Below are positions 22,462-34,300 of a DNA stretch of 64,000 bases, piece by piece. Position 1 is the first letter of the stretch; each line of letters opens with the position of its first letter. The notes under the pieces are model-generated. The model was given only the letters and a program-made list of their open reading frames with translations, had not been told where the DNA came from and searched no databases. Where the stretch lies: contig WTXI01000015.1 of assembly GCA_022376515.1 (NCBI GenBank), forward strand, positions 62,001 to 126,000, written 5' to 3'. The translations under genes and the position numbers were made by a program. The DNA comes from Lactifluus volemus (taxonomy: Eukaryota > Basidiomycota > Agaricomycetes > Russulales > Russulaceae).

Positions 22462-22994
22462 GATATTAGGGACAAAGAGTAGAAAGTTATGGGTTTGAAG
22501 GGAGGTGATAAAAGTAAGTGGGGTGATAGAGAAAGAAGGGATGAGAGTAGCGTGGGTTAAATAGCTCGTTGGGGTATCGGCAGCTCGCCAAGGGGATGGC
22601 CATGTTGATACCCGCGGCTCGCGTGATCTCAAATTGGCTACTCTAACTTATTAGGTTTTCCCATTCTGGATCGTTCTAGTTACCCTCCAGGGTCCACAAG
22701 GTACCTAAAAAAACACCCAGTTTCCGTAGCTCTGTCTTAGGACAAAAGGGTTGGGCTCTATGAATCAATGAAAAATACAATGGCCCTTCAGACGGATCGC
22801 CACATTTGATATGATCATAAGCGAGAAATGAAGCGAAAGTGTGGGGAAACGTGGGAACGTTCAATATGATCATATGATCGTGTCACCCGACCCCATACAC
22901 GTCATCGGGTGGGAAGATTATATAATAAATTCAATAAAATGGCGGGATGGGGAGACAGACTGTCAACGAAAAGGAGCCAAAGTTTGAAAGAGAA
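22462..22994. promoter_or_regulatory. Divergent promoter region with heat-shock-like element
   Basis: 533 bp between the HABP4-like gene and the cyclophilin-40 gene. It holds GAACGTTC at 22855-22862, with a further GAA at 22846-22848. This resembles a heat-shock element of nGAAnnTTCn units about 135 bp before the cyclophilin ATG. A TATATAATA-like stretch follows at about 22919. The palindromic ATATGATCATAT is also present near 22864. Function is inferred from motif form and from the heat-regulated behaviour of yeast CPR6. Confidence 0.5.
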
Positions 22995-24521
22995 ATGAGT
23001 GAATCTCCTGAACGAGTTATCACTTACTTTGACATCTCTATCGCTGGTAAACCTGCGGGCAGAATCGTCTGTCAGCTTTACAATGATATCGTGCCCAAGA
23101 CTGCCGAAAATTTCCGTGCGTTGGCTTTGTTCTCCTCTTTACCCCCCTTTTCTCATCTCTTTTTTTTATATATAGGCGCACTTTGCACTGGCGAAAAAGG
23201 TGCTGGAAACTCTGGAATACCGCTATGGTTCAAAGGAAGTGGCTTCCATCGTGTCATCAAAAAGTGCGCACCTCTTTTTGATAATCTTCACCCTTTTACA
23301 CACCTCCCGACCCTTAGATTCATGATCCAGGGTGGTGATTTTACCGCTGGTAACGGTTAGTTCCCAACTTAGTTGCAATCACCACGAGACGTCCAATTGA
23401 TATTTGCTGCGCATAACTTAGGCACTGGAGGCGAATCCATCTATGGCGAAAAGTTCGAAGACGAAGCTTTTCCAGCCGACTTGAAGCACACTCGACCCTT
23501 CCTCCTTTCTATGGTGCGCCGCAGCCCGACCGCATCTATCCCTCCTTCTTATCCCGCTGCGCCAAGGCCAATGCAGGTCCCAATACCAACGGTTCCCAAT
23601 TCTTTATCACCTGTACCGCCACTGCCCATCTCGACGGAAAGCACGTCATCTTTGGCGAGGTCATTCGCGGCAAGTCCATCGGTACGTTCCCCCGCTCCCC
23701 TTTTTCCCTCCAAAACGAGGTCTTAAAAAACTTGTTCACTCCGATCCTCTTTTTTTTCACACAAAAAAGTTCGCCGAATCGAGAATCACGCCACGAATTC
23801 GGGCGACGTCCCCACCGAGCCTATCATAATCGCGGACTGTGGCGAACTCTCGCCCTCCGACCCGTCCCTCTCGGAACAACAGCCCGTGGCGTCCGACGGC
23901 GACCCGTACGAAGACTACCCCGAAGACGACACACGCGACACGCAAAACCCAGCCGTCGCGCTCGAGGCTGCGCGCATGCTGCGCGAGCTTGGCACCGCAC
24001 GCTGGAAGGAGGGCACTGCTGCTGACGCCCTCGCCAAGTGGCAAAAGGCGTTGCGCTACCTCGACGTGCACCCCGTCTTGCCGGACGACGCCTCGCCGGA
24101 GCTGGCGGACGAATTTAATACCCTTCGCACGCCCTTGTTGCTCAACTCGGCTCTCGCAGCTTTCAAGGAACCTGGTGGCACGGCGGGCGCCCGCATCGCG
24201 TTCAGCGCGACGTCTACCGTGCTCGGTCTACCGAAGCTCAGCGACTCCGATCGCGGTATGTACTGCTTTTTTTTGAAGGTACACGTTTTGAAGATGCTTA
24301 CTGTGACCTGTGTGTCACACTTTGCAGCGAAAGCATTGTATCGACAGGGCCTTGCTCAAGTCACGCTCAAGGAAGACGAAGCGGCGGAGGAAGCGTTCCT
24401 CGAAGCGCTTTCGCTAGCAAAGGAAGACAAAGCGATCGCTGCAGAGCTCGAGCGTCTCCGACAGCGCAAAAAGTCTCAGCGAGAAAAGGAAAAGGCGGCT
24501 TACAAGAAATTTTTTGGCTAG
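22995..24521 (+). CDS. CPR6: Cyclophilin 40, peptidyl-prolyl isomerase D
   Basis: Hsp90 co-chaperone with an N-terminal cyclophilin domain and C-terminal TPR repeats. Exons give [82 protein letters not shown] and [20 protein letters not shown]. The catalytic Arg of FHRVI, the FMIQGGD block and the NGSQFFIT block are all intact. The TPR part reads [20 protein letters not shown], then LLNSALAAF and [20 protein letters not shown], ending [11 protein letters not shown], the usual Cyp40 tail. The start at 22995 is preferred over an in-frame ATG at 22947 because it lies next to the conserved region. Length and domain order match the family. Confidence 0.93.
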
Positions 24522-24598
24522 ATGGCATAGAGTTTTGTGTCCAGACTACGGGGATTGTGTCGGATATACAACACGGAAGCAGATGTATCTTTGTCATT

Positions 24599-27500
24599 TC
24601 ACGGTCCCTGTATAAAGTATAGCAAGAAATTTTTCTTTCCCAGTACAGAGACAGGCGAAGCGGCGTTGATGTCGTCTCGAAGCAACACCGATGCAAAGAT
24701 AAATGCTGTCTCATCCATGATCAGAAACTGTCAAAAAGACAGAAAAATTGTGCATATACCGAGTATCTCCGCGCGAGTCGGTTGATTAGGAGGTTGGATG
24801 TCCTCGAGTGCGGAAGGGTCCTTCTCCTTCTCCGGGCTCTCGCCTGGAACCTCGGGTCGGTCCCTCGACGCAAGGAGATGCAACAATGCGGTCACGGAAA
24901 TCCAGACCTATTGACATCGTAGAAATGATCAATCAAAAAAAGGGTCCAGACGTTTCTTCTTACATTGACCGATGCTTGGGGCAAGTGTGATAGCATCTAG
25001 AACAACAAACAGAGTTTTTTTTGGTAAAACGTAATGACCAGGGATCGAATTTTGAAATTTGACACACCTCAAACGCCGCATCTCTGTCGATGATTTGGGC
25101 GCATCGTTGGTGCAGAGAGAACGGTATGATGGATTCTGGTAGCGAATGGAGGAACGCGAGAAGCACCGCAGCTACAGTTCGTGCGTAGTTGGCGTTGACG
25201 GTCTGCGGTGGCGTCGGCGCTGCGCATGGTGGTAGCTCTGTGCCCGTGTCTAGGCTCTGGCAAAGCGATCAGCTGAGTCCCTCCCTGCCTTTAGATGGCG
25301 AGACATAATTGCCGCAGCTGACCTCGCGCATCCGGGCTGCCAAGTCTTCGTCTCCCGGTGCCAGGAATAGATCGTGCTGAAAAGGGATTCAATTCATTTT
25401 AGTGTCAGTACAGTAGTCATCATGTCATGTAGGGATGATAAGGCGTACGACAGTGCCGAGATCGTGGCTCATCAGCCAGTTCATCAACTTCCCGAATTCC
25501 CGTGACGAGTGTCGCGATTGAGCCTCTGGAAGAAGGTCGCCTTCTCCTTTCAACTCGCGTATTGGGCCCGGCAGACGGGTCAATGTAGATAGGCTAGTTC
25601 CGAAGCATGATGGTTCTGCGATAATTGCCAGTGTTTGTTATCAGATATGTCCCAGAAGGCAGGGTAGGAAAATCAGTCGCACCATACTCTCCATCGACCG
25701 AGAGGAAATGGTCTTGTCCTAACAGCGTGTGTACGATGAGCAAAGTGGACAGTTTCTGCATCCGCAAGTTTAGCGGAGCTGCGGTACTGCGGGAGACGAG
25801 AATGGTCAGTCGGAGCGTCCTTTCCTCTTCCGGAAGAAGAAATCCCTGTAAGCTTATAGCTGAGAAGATGCTGCGGTAAAGAACATGTTTCATCATACAG
25901 TCATGGGCTCGATCTTGAGCCAAGGGGCATCTGGGTAGGAGAATTAGATTTGTTCATGCTCTTAAACGAGCGTTAGGCTGGGACATACGAATCGGGGATC
26001 TGATATCCCAAGGGAAGAAGCGAAATGCGGCAGGGACCTACGCTACGATGAGCTAGGTGGTAAGGGGCTTGGAGATCCGTACCTTTCCTACATTCCGGAT
26101 CTTCAGATCCTGTGAGGCAGGGGTCGAGTAGCTAGGCAACTGGTAGGTCTTGGAAAGCGTAAATTAGGCAACGTTAGACGTACAACACTTTTCCAAACTC
26201 CAGCGACGTTTGATCTAGTTTCAAAAGAGGAATGTCCGATGGATCCTCGGGGTCAAACCTCACGATGGATTTGTACAAGTTGTTTGCGGCCACATCTAGA
26301 GCCACAGAGTCAATACAACGGATCTAGTAAAGGCATGAAAATCTTGTTCGTAGAGCAGTTCGTCGAGCACTCACACCCACTAAGAATTCAGCAGAGACGG
26401 GCCTGTGATCACTCATGGTGATGGATCGGTGGCCTTGGTAAGACCTTGGACTGACTGAGATAAAGGGGGATGATTTATATAGTATGCGATCCGTCCATGC
26501 TGGTTTGCGTCTGCCACAAAGTAAACATGATGAAAAATCATAAAGGGGATAGAAAGCACTTGGTGTCATAGCCCAAAGCATCTGTTTGTATAGTCGCATT
26601 GAATCGATAGGTCCTAATGGGCTAGTCAGCAGGAACGGACTTCATTTGAATCAAACACCCAACGGGAGGAAAGTTATGGGATGTTCTTCAAATCCCGCAA
26701 ATGCTTTTCCTTCACGGATAGAGACCTTCAACTGCAACAGGGTCAATCTCTAGTGTGACGGTCTATGGAAGAGATCGCGCACCTGATCAAATTGAAGAAG
26801 AGTGGAGATTCCCTGGAATGCGGGCTCTAACGACAGAAGATGTCGTATGTCTGCGTCTGGTAAATTAAGTCTATAATTTAAATCTTTCATAGACAACACG
26901 TTAGTGCCGGGCGACGTGATTCGGATATAACCTACCTCCCTATAACACGACCATAAGAGACCCTGTTATAGCTTCAAGCACCAGACGACTTACCAACCAA
27001 AATAATACATCGGACGCGTATACATTCAGCGTAGAAGGCCCTGGTTCAATGTCTTCTTCACGAGGAACCCACATGTATTCTGTGCAGGGCCCAAATTCAA
27101 GACGCCGCGAGATATGATCAAAGTCCACGTTACGACGCTCCGCGTGATCGTCAAAGGCAGCCAAGTGAGAGGTGACAAAGGTGAGTATTACTGGCACCGG
27201 AGACCGTATTGAGGAAGTAGGCTTTGGTTGGTAATTAAGTCGAATGGCTACTGCACCCTTATTTGCCTAGTGATGAAATGAGAGGGGCAGATCGGCCTAT
27301 GTTTGCAAGCTCACCATAACCCCCTGGGAAGTGATTAAAGATATGTATGACCAAAAACGGGGTCACGCTTACCATGATGCCTACTGCCACGGAGCTCTCT
27401 CTGGCTTTAGTGAAACAATTCCGCACATCCCTTTTCACAAAAACGATCAAGAGAATGCCCACGAGTTGCTTGGAGACCAGCTGGGGGTGACAGGAGTTAG

Positions 27501-28857
27501 CTACCACAATTACCCAGCCACCGCTCTTGAGAGAAGAGGGGGTCACCTTCTCGTATTGCTCAGCTTTCTCTCCCAAAGCAGCCAAGATGGCCGCCGTCCA
27601 TGCATCTTCTCTTGCTGGTCCCATGGAATAGAAGAGGGCTTCGGTTGATGGGTCAACTTCTTGAAGTGCTACAACGAGTATGTCTGCCTCTGGGTTGGTA
27701 GTTGGTGACTTCAGGTTCTGTTTCACGCTTGAGGACGAAAGATTCCCGCCCAACCACGTCGACAAGTCTTGAGAAGGCAATTTTCCACCTACGTTGAATG
27801 TGCCTAGGCGAATCCTGTGATACCCCATCAATCTTTCGCGCCGATCTCTGAAACTATGAACACACATGAGCTGCTTTTGCTCTGGGTCTTGGCGAAGGGT
27901 TGCTAGTGATTGGCTTTGAGACCATAGCCAGTCATCACGTATTTTTACGTAGTCTGCGGCATCGTCCTTGGGCATGCCTGCGCTACCCAGAGAGAGATAA
28001 GTGTGAACAGGTTGAGATGCATCCCTTAAATCCCGAGGAGGCTTGACTATGACACCCCAGGTAGGTTAGTGCAATTTGCAACCTACTAACTAGGCGATTT
28101 ACCGGAGAGCCATGAGGCTGGGTGTAGAGCATACGGTTCTCGCCACCGATAAGACTCCGCTTTGATTGAATTTCTCGCTAAACAGTTGAAAAGTTGAAAA
28201 AAGAGTCAAAGAAGGGCGAAACTTCAACTCGTACAGGCCAAGTCGCGTAACCTCCGGCATGCTGATGCGACCGAGCGCAAGCGATCCATGTCGTGAGTGA
28301 CTATTGTAAAGATATCTTCTCCTTCGGATAGTCGGATAGCAAACGTACTCTCTGGTTATGCCATGAATGAGGTGTATCACTTTTTTTTCCCGTCAGAATT
28401 GAATTCACAAACCAGTGGGTGAGATGGGAGATGAGTCGTCTAGCGTGGCAGCGGGTGAGCTATCGAGTTGAGATATCTCGAGAGAAAAGTCTCCATGGAT
28501 TGGAAGTGTGCGATGGAGCGAGAGAGGAGGTCCGTGAATAGCGGTCGCTTCTGAGTAGAGGAACGCACTTCAGAGACAGTTCAGCACGAGATGGCAGAGA
28601 GAAAATGTAGGGCGCGTCAACCTTCCAGACTCCCCCATTGCACGGTCATCGTGCCCGACGATGACAAGGACGACACGCAGCCCCTCCAAGGGGCCTGAAG
28701 GCGCTGCACTTGTGATATCTAAGGAAGTCGGCGGTGATGTCTTTGGATGCGGGGCGGGCGGCGGGCGGTCGTGTCGCAAGGAGGACCCTTCAAGTATTAC
28801 CAGGAGGTGCTCAGACGGACGCAGTAGTGACCGCACATCGCGTTCCCAATCTGCCAT
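24599..28857 (-). CDS. OCRL/INPP5B-type inositol polyphosphate 5-phosphatase with RhoGAP domain
   Basis: Removes the 5-phosphate of phosphoinositides at membranes. The N-terminal part (MADWERDVRSLLRPSEHLLV) continues to FTIVTHDMDRLRSVASACRR, a PH-like region. The catalytic core follows in order: IRLGTFNVGGKLPSQDL, ILVVALQEVDPSTE, GNKGAVAIRLNY, VTSHLAAFDDHAERRN, LNYRINLPDADI, RTYRFNATIQTDALGYDT, KRKPAWTDRILYKSSP and SDHRPVSAEF. An ASH domain begins NNLYKSIVRFDPEDPSDIPL and runs to DHFLSVDGEYGA. The RhoGAP-like part includes PSCFGTSLSTLTRLPGPIRE, FGKLMNWLMSH, HSLPESIIPF, FASVLLRDDINAA and LGKKNFLLYFIQGP. At least a dozen short introns are needed. The conserved active-site Asp-His pair is present. 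The catalytic Arg of the GAP fold was not located, as is common in OCRL. Confidence 0.88.
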
Positions 28858-30281
28858 GTATAATGTAGAATGCAAAGTGGAGGGATATGTATAGCACTCC
28901 TCCGAGTCTGATCGACGTTTATACAACCAGCGTGACCCTTGATATCCACTCAGGAGCGGAGCGTCCCTCGCCAGGCGCTTAGCGTTGACCCGTGCTCCGA
29001 GTCCGCACGTGTCCTGGGTCACATCAACTGGCAGCTCGTGTCATGTCATTGAATTTAATGGTTCGTACGTCAATTACAGACATCTGGCGCTTCGCTGCAA
29101 TCTGATGACCACCACTTGTTTTGTACACTTCATACGCCCACTCACGCGTCCCTCACGTTCTGCCATGTGCTACCACTGTAACCACTCGCCATAATCTTTG
29201 GCTGGTTTCTCAGGGTTCAGTGGCAGACTCTCGTTCTCGCCCGTTTCGACTTGATGAAAGGACCACGATCCGGCCACGATGCGCTTCAGTCACGCCTCGA
29301 CCCGTCCTCTGCAGCCTCACGTTGCACTTCTCCTCATCTCTTTCATGCCTCGTGTTTTCCAGCTTCCAGTTTCGTTTTAGACTGCCTCGCGTTCCCTATT
29401 GTCTGCTTAGTTTGGCATTTCCTGTGGCTTTGTCCTCCTGGGCTCTGTGCTGTGTCTCGCACGGCACCCAAACCTTAGTCTGATGGACTAACGAGGGCGT
29501 GAGCATCCCGTGAAGCATTCTGAGGGTGTGCGTGACTCCGAAGATAGTTGATATTCATCTTTGATTACTCGTTCTTATACTCATGTTTTCCTGGTTCCCT
29601 AGACTCGTAGCTGCCGGTTGATTTGACCCGGGTCCCGTGCGGAGCACGGGTCAACGCTAGTTGACAATAAGCAAGGCCAGCATTAAGATTGCATACAGTT
29701 TTGCGCCACTCCATGGAGTACTTGACTGCCATATTTTCATCTAATTGACTCGATCCTTTTTACCTCAATACAGGACGTTACGGTGTAGACACAACCCACC
29801 AGATGGCCTCGGAATCGCACCGGTTTCGGCCGACTCGGACGAAAGGCCGTCACGGTCTCGGCGACGTCTGAGGCTCTGAGGGCACCCACTTACTCACACT
29901 GCCTTAAGGACCTTGTAAAATGTTAGCAGGATAGCAGCATAAGGACCCCAACTTCTTTCCTTCGTTAGTTTCGAACTCACTGGCACACTCTCGGCGTATA
30001 CAAATTTCAAGGTTGAAGCTTTGAAGCGTTCAACTCACATTCATAAAGGGGTGGCTGATAAAACAGATATAGCCTAACAGGTTTCCAAACTGAAGACTCA
30101 TCTTGAGCCATTGGCAGTGAAATGAAATGGGTAAATGCTAGTTATGATTGTCATTAATGATAACGTGCCGACTCGTGCTTGAGCATGGATACAATGCGTA
30201 TAAGTTATCTGATAATGCGATCGTGCGTACTGCAGGTGTCAGGATGATCAAGGCCACCGTAGGAATCACACGTAAGTATCG
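28858..30281. other. Gap with a transposon relic
   Basis: 1.4 kb between the phosphatase start and the end of PIF1. The first part must hold the phosphatase promoter. Short frames such as 29121-29483 have no motif. The only clear structure is a Helitron-like 3' end at 29633-29660. Confidence 0.4.
29633..29660 (+). mobile_element. Helitron-like 3' terminus
   Basis: The hairpin CCCGTGC-GGA-GCACGGG is followed by TCAACG and CTAG (29657-29660), and the next base is T. A short GC hairpin a few bases before CTRR, with insertion between A and T, is the defining 3' end of Helitrons. The 5' TC end could not be placed, and no Rep/helicase frame lies upstream. It is therefore a non-autonomous or truncated copy of unknown length. 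Confidence 0.6.
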
Positions 30282-32336
30282 TCACGTCGTGAGACTCTCT
30301 AACGACTTGCTCCATTCGATGACTTTGGGATGTGCGGAGACCTGCATTGGGGCAAGGAAAGAAATCGGGAAAAGTCAGTGATAAAGAGAATATACGGATA
30401 AAAGGGTCCGAAAGCGAGGAGGCACCTTCTTGGGATCGAATCGGAGGACTTGCAAACCCTCCATCGTCGCAGCACGAGACAACGCGACATAACTCTGGCC
30501 CTTCTCGAACACACGCCCGAGATCAACCTTGACCCGCTGTATCGTCTGACCTTGGCTCTTGTGGATAGACAGGGCCCACGCAAGGATGAGAGGAACCTGA
30601 TAACCGTACATTCGTAAACCGAAAAAGGCCATCATTACAAAAGGAGGAGGGCCTTTACCTGAACTCTCCGAGCGAGAACATTGCCTTCGTTATCTTCGAC
30701 TCGAAACTCGTCGCGAGTCACCAGTGCGACTTCCCTACCCATCGGTGTCGGAAACTCCACGAGAGGGAACAGCTCCGCGTCCGCGGCCGACTTGTCGCCC
30801 TCCCTTTTAGTCGGCGGCTTCGCCACATTTTCCTTCCCCTCGCTCGTTTGCGCAAACACCACACTCTTTCCATCTTGCGAGAGTTTCACGTTTCTGATCA
30901 CGCCCTCCGACTTATTGTTGCCACCGCGCGGAGCTGCAAAGAATCCGAGCACGCGTCCGACGGCACCGTTCACCAGTCCTCGCTGGTCGTCCACGTTCTT
31001 GACGAGCATCACCTGTGCTCCCTGTTTGAGGACGAGACGCTCGGGTACCATCATTCCCGCTAGTACCGCCTTGCGCCTGTCGGGTGCCGCCGAACCGGAA
31101 TCTCGCGCATCATATGATAAAGGCGGTGTTTTCAGTGCGGCGAGACGAGCCTCGTTTGCACGCTCGACTTCGTGGCGCATGGCAAAGAGCTCCGTCGGCG
31201 GAAGGCCCAAGTCATTGGATACAATAGGACGGGAGAGCGCGCGAAACGAATCTATTGCGACGGTTGTGATGCAGCCTTGACGGAGCTCGTTTAGCAGTTG
31301 AACGAACTCTGGATTCACTCAGTCTTCCCCGATGAACCAGCCTAGAAGGACAGAAACACGCACTATCATCCTTCTGTCTGAAGACCTGCGTCAGAGTGAC
31401 GGTGTTCTCGATGCATGCTTTCCATGCATCGCACTCAAATGCGAAGAAGGGTTGTGCACCTCCTTTGGTAACGGGAGGTAGCTGGAAAAAGTCGCCCGTG
31501 ATGACGAGCTGGACAAATGTCATCATCACTGATAGGTAGTTACAAAGCACAGGGCCCACCTGGATACCGCCAAATGGCCTGTCGGTCTTCTTCCTGAGTC
31601 GCGCGGCAATGGCAGATATCTTCTCGAACAAGTGTCCATCTATCATCGACACTAAAAGAGCCCGAAACCAAAAGTAAGCACACCGTTTCCTGGTTCAATA
31701 AAATAGCAGTAGTACCCTCGTCAATGATGAGAACTTGAGTCCCCTTCCAGCGCGACAGGGCAGGGCGTGCTGTCTTGATGTAACTGATGAGTTTGTCAAC
31801 GTTGTCGACCGTGGGTGCGATCGCGCCCCAAGAATGTAGCGTCATGCCTGTCATGGTTTTATATCGAGACCTGATTGACGACTGTACTGTAGCGTACCCC
31901 CGATGTTGGAAGCCGCCATCCCCGTACTAGCGGTAATCGAGACGACTTCGGGCTTCTTTGCATGCTTCTTTCTGAGCGCCGTGATGATGGCCTTCAAGAG
32001 CAAGGACTTTCCGGTACCTAAGCCGTCATCGTCATCGCGATCCCCTTGTTAAAAAAAGTTGGGCCGAGATATACCTGCCGGACCAGTAAAAAAGACATTC
32101 TTTCCCTCGTCAACGACCATCCTCAACACCCTCATTTGTTCATCGCTCAGAACTACATCAAGGACCTTCTCGTCCGCATCCCCTACCACACCATCTAGTG
32201 CTGACCCGACTCGTACCGAGACCTTTGAGGAGAAGAAAGTGTCGATTGTCAACTTTGGCTGCTTCGTGGTATGAGCATCTGGAAGGGCGCCTTGTGACTT
32301 GCGCTTGACGCTCTGCCTTGTTTTCGACTTGATCAT
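30282..32336 (-). CDS. PIF1: PIF1-family 5'-3' DNA helicase
   Basis: Cellular PIF1 helicase, acting in nuclear and mitochondrial DNA upkeep and at G-quadruplexes and telomeres. The start reads [18 protein letters not shown]. It continues [34 protein letters not shown] (Walker A), [38 protein letters not shown] (Walker B) and [20 protein letters not shown]. The later parts are [20 protein letters not shown] and [18 protein letters not shown], then [13 protein letters not shown]. All helicase motifs I-VI are present. A serine/lysine-rich insert of about 60 residues separates the last motifs. The final exon ([19 protein letters not shown]) ends at 30282. The host gene rather than a Helitron helicase is likely: there is no Rep domain, and introns interrupt it. 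Confidence 0.87.
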
Positions 32337-32547
32337 GGAAGGAACGAAAGACGAAATGATCGTGTTTGCAACAATCAGTGATGTTCAATCATGTGACCGT
32401 GTAATTATGGCAAGGCTCCTAGTGCATTACAACACTGTAACTATAAAGAACAACAGCGACTCAGGATCGCATACAAAACCCGGAACCTCGCCCGCACGTC
32501 GTAAAAATACCTTACTCATCCAAGCGACACCAGTCCAAAGGTGTCCA

Positions 32548-34140
32548 TTAGCCGCCAGCGCGTATCGCGAGCCCGATTCCGACCCCCGCACAGAGCGTGC
32601 CCACTAAAACAATGCCGAGACGCTTTCCGGAAAAGCTCATCTGAGAGATGCTGTCCTTCACCGGCGTAAACAGCGAGAGCGAAAACATCACGAGCGAAGG
32701 GAGGTGGAATGGATCGAGGAGCACTGGCGTGCAGGTTGTGGGCGTGCATTTCGCATAGACGTAGCTGGGACCAGACGTGACGGTGGCCTCGCGCAGCCGC
32801 CGCGCAACATCGCGCGACAGCGTCGCATCCCACTCGGTCTCCCACGCGGCTTTGTCCCAGGCTGTGACGTCCTGGGACTGTGCCGTATCTGTCCGTGATT
32901 CGTGCACTGTACGTGCCGCACGTTCAATTTCGCGCCAGCGGAGGAAACGGTCAGCAGCTTCGCTTCGAAGCAAATTTAGAGTTTCGGGGGAGTGAAAAAT
33001 TCCAGCACGTAGTCCATGTGTGGATGAAGCGTGGAAGGCGGCGACCGGTAGTCGCCCACGAGGACTCGTTGTTGAAGTAAGCAGAACGATGGGTACGTGA
33101 GCGCCAAGTCCGTCAATGATTGCGCGATCTCTGGGCGAGAGGGCTGGCAAAAAAAAAGTCAGAAGTTCTCCAGAATAGTGAAGCGCGACACACGTACAAG
33201 GGGAAAATACGACGAGTGCGGTGTAAAGACAGGATGACGGTGAAGAAACTAGACTGGACAATAGCGTAGATGGTGGACATGCTGGATGTATGACATCCAG
33301 CATCTCGTGAAAGGGCTCGTGAATGATAGACAAAATCCGCGCAATGACGTTATCAGTCTGCTGAGACATAAGCGCTCAGACGATGCCAAGCGATCGATGA
33401 AAGACCTACGTCGCCGCCGGCAGCATGCCCCGAAACGTCAAGAATCTCCACATTGTGAGTAGGTTCAAACTTTTCCAAGCCGTGTGCATCCCTGTGCTCT
33501 ACCCAGTCCGTGGAAGCCCGAGTGATGTGGCCATGAAGAGTGGTCTCAGAAGGTCCCACATCTACCACGTCCTCGTTCCCATCGAGAAGGAGGCCGGCGA
33601 TGGAAGAAGAAGCGCCAAGATCAACGCTTCCAAACGCGAGTAAGCGAATGTCGCCAACGGTCTTGCCGTAACACGTCGGCTGACGAAGAGCGGCGGGCAA
33701 AGTGAGCAAAGGGATGACGAGTCCCTGAGTGGGCTCGCGATCATGGTCGGAGGTACTATGAGCGTGGGAGTGCGGCGGACTGGCGGCGGCCGAGGAGAAA
33801 AAGAAGGATGAGGAGAGAGAAGGGGGGGAGGAAATAGAGTCGGGGCTGTCAGGGGGACTGGGTAGCGCACTGGAGCGCGGAGATGAGGGCTGAGATAAAC
33901 CGGTGGACGCGTCAGTGATGGGTGGGTGAATATCACGAATGGTAACGACGCTAACGCTGCATAAATTTGAAGAAAAATCCATAGGTATGGACATGGACAA
34001 TCGTGGTAGGAGGCAAAGTGGGATCGAGGGATGTGCGGGCCTCGAGCCAGGTAGACCTAACTCGGCAAACACGTATGCGACAGCATCTTATCAAATAACG
34101 TCGACCCAGACCTCGGGGCGCTCGATCACAACCTTCCGCT
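32548..34140 (-). CDS. Tail-anchored P-loop-like protein, degenerate Walker A
   Basis: Unrecognised by name. A likely exon ends ERKVVIERPEVWVD and joins LGLPGSRPAHPSIPLCLLPR. A Ser/Pro-rich stretch follows, then GKTVGDIRLLAFGSVDLGA and SSIAGLLLDGNEDVVDVG, the look of a small-GTPase start in which the Lys of GxxxxGKS is replaced by Ala. Next come STDWVEHRDAHGLEKFEPTH and NVEILDVSGHAAGGD (a G3-like DxSG). Later comes RAIIDGLGAHVPIVLLTST, in the place of a G4/G5 region. The C-terminus has one hydrophobic segment (RLGIVLVGTLCAGVGIGLAI) then RAGG, so it is probably tail-anchored in an organelle or ER membrane. The true start is unclear, because no ATG gives a clean first exon. A role in GTP binding is doubtful given the missing Lys. 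Confidence 0.6.
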
Positions 34141-34300
34141 CATTTTCCGTACGTGAACACTAACAAAGAGACACCAGAAAGACATGTAACTGGTGACGTC
34201 AGTTCAAGTATACACCACAATTGTTAGAGCAGGTTCATTTATTATGGCACTCCTCATAATAATAAGCCCCTATTTTTGTTTCCCTTTTCACTCTGGGTAT

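Noticed and set aside
22864..22880. ATATGATCATATGATC palindrome as an operator
   Set aside because: It is only an AT-rich palindrome in a eukaryotic promoter, with no known factor. Noted within the promoter entry but not claimed as a site.
30681..31280. 199-residue plus-strand frame opposite PIF1
   Set aside because: Antisense of a helicase exon with all motifs intact; the plus frame has only Ser/Thr-rich low complexity and no family features.
30282..32336. PIF1 as part of a Helitron
   Set aside because: There is no Rep domain, the gene has several spliceosomal introns, and the order is that of cellular PIF1. The Helitron-like end lies 0.6 kb away and downstream, without any link.
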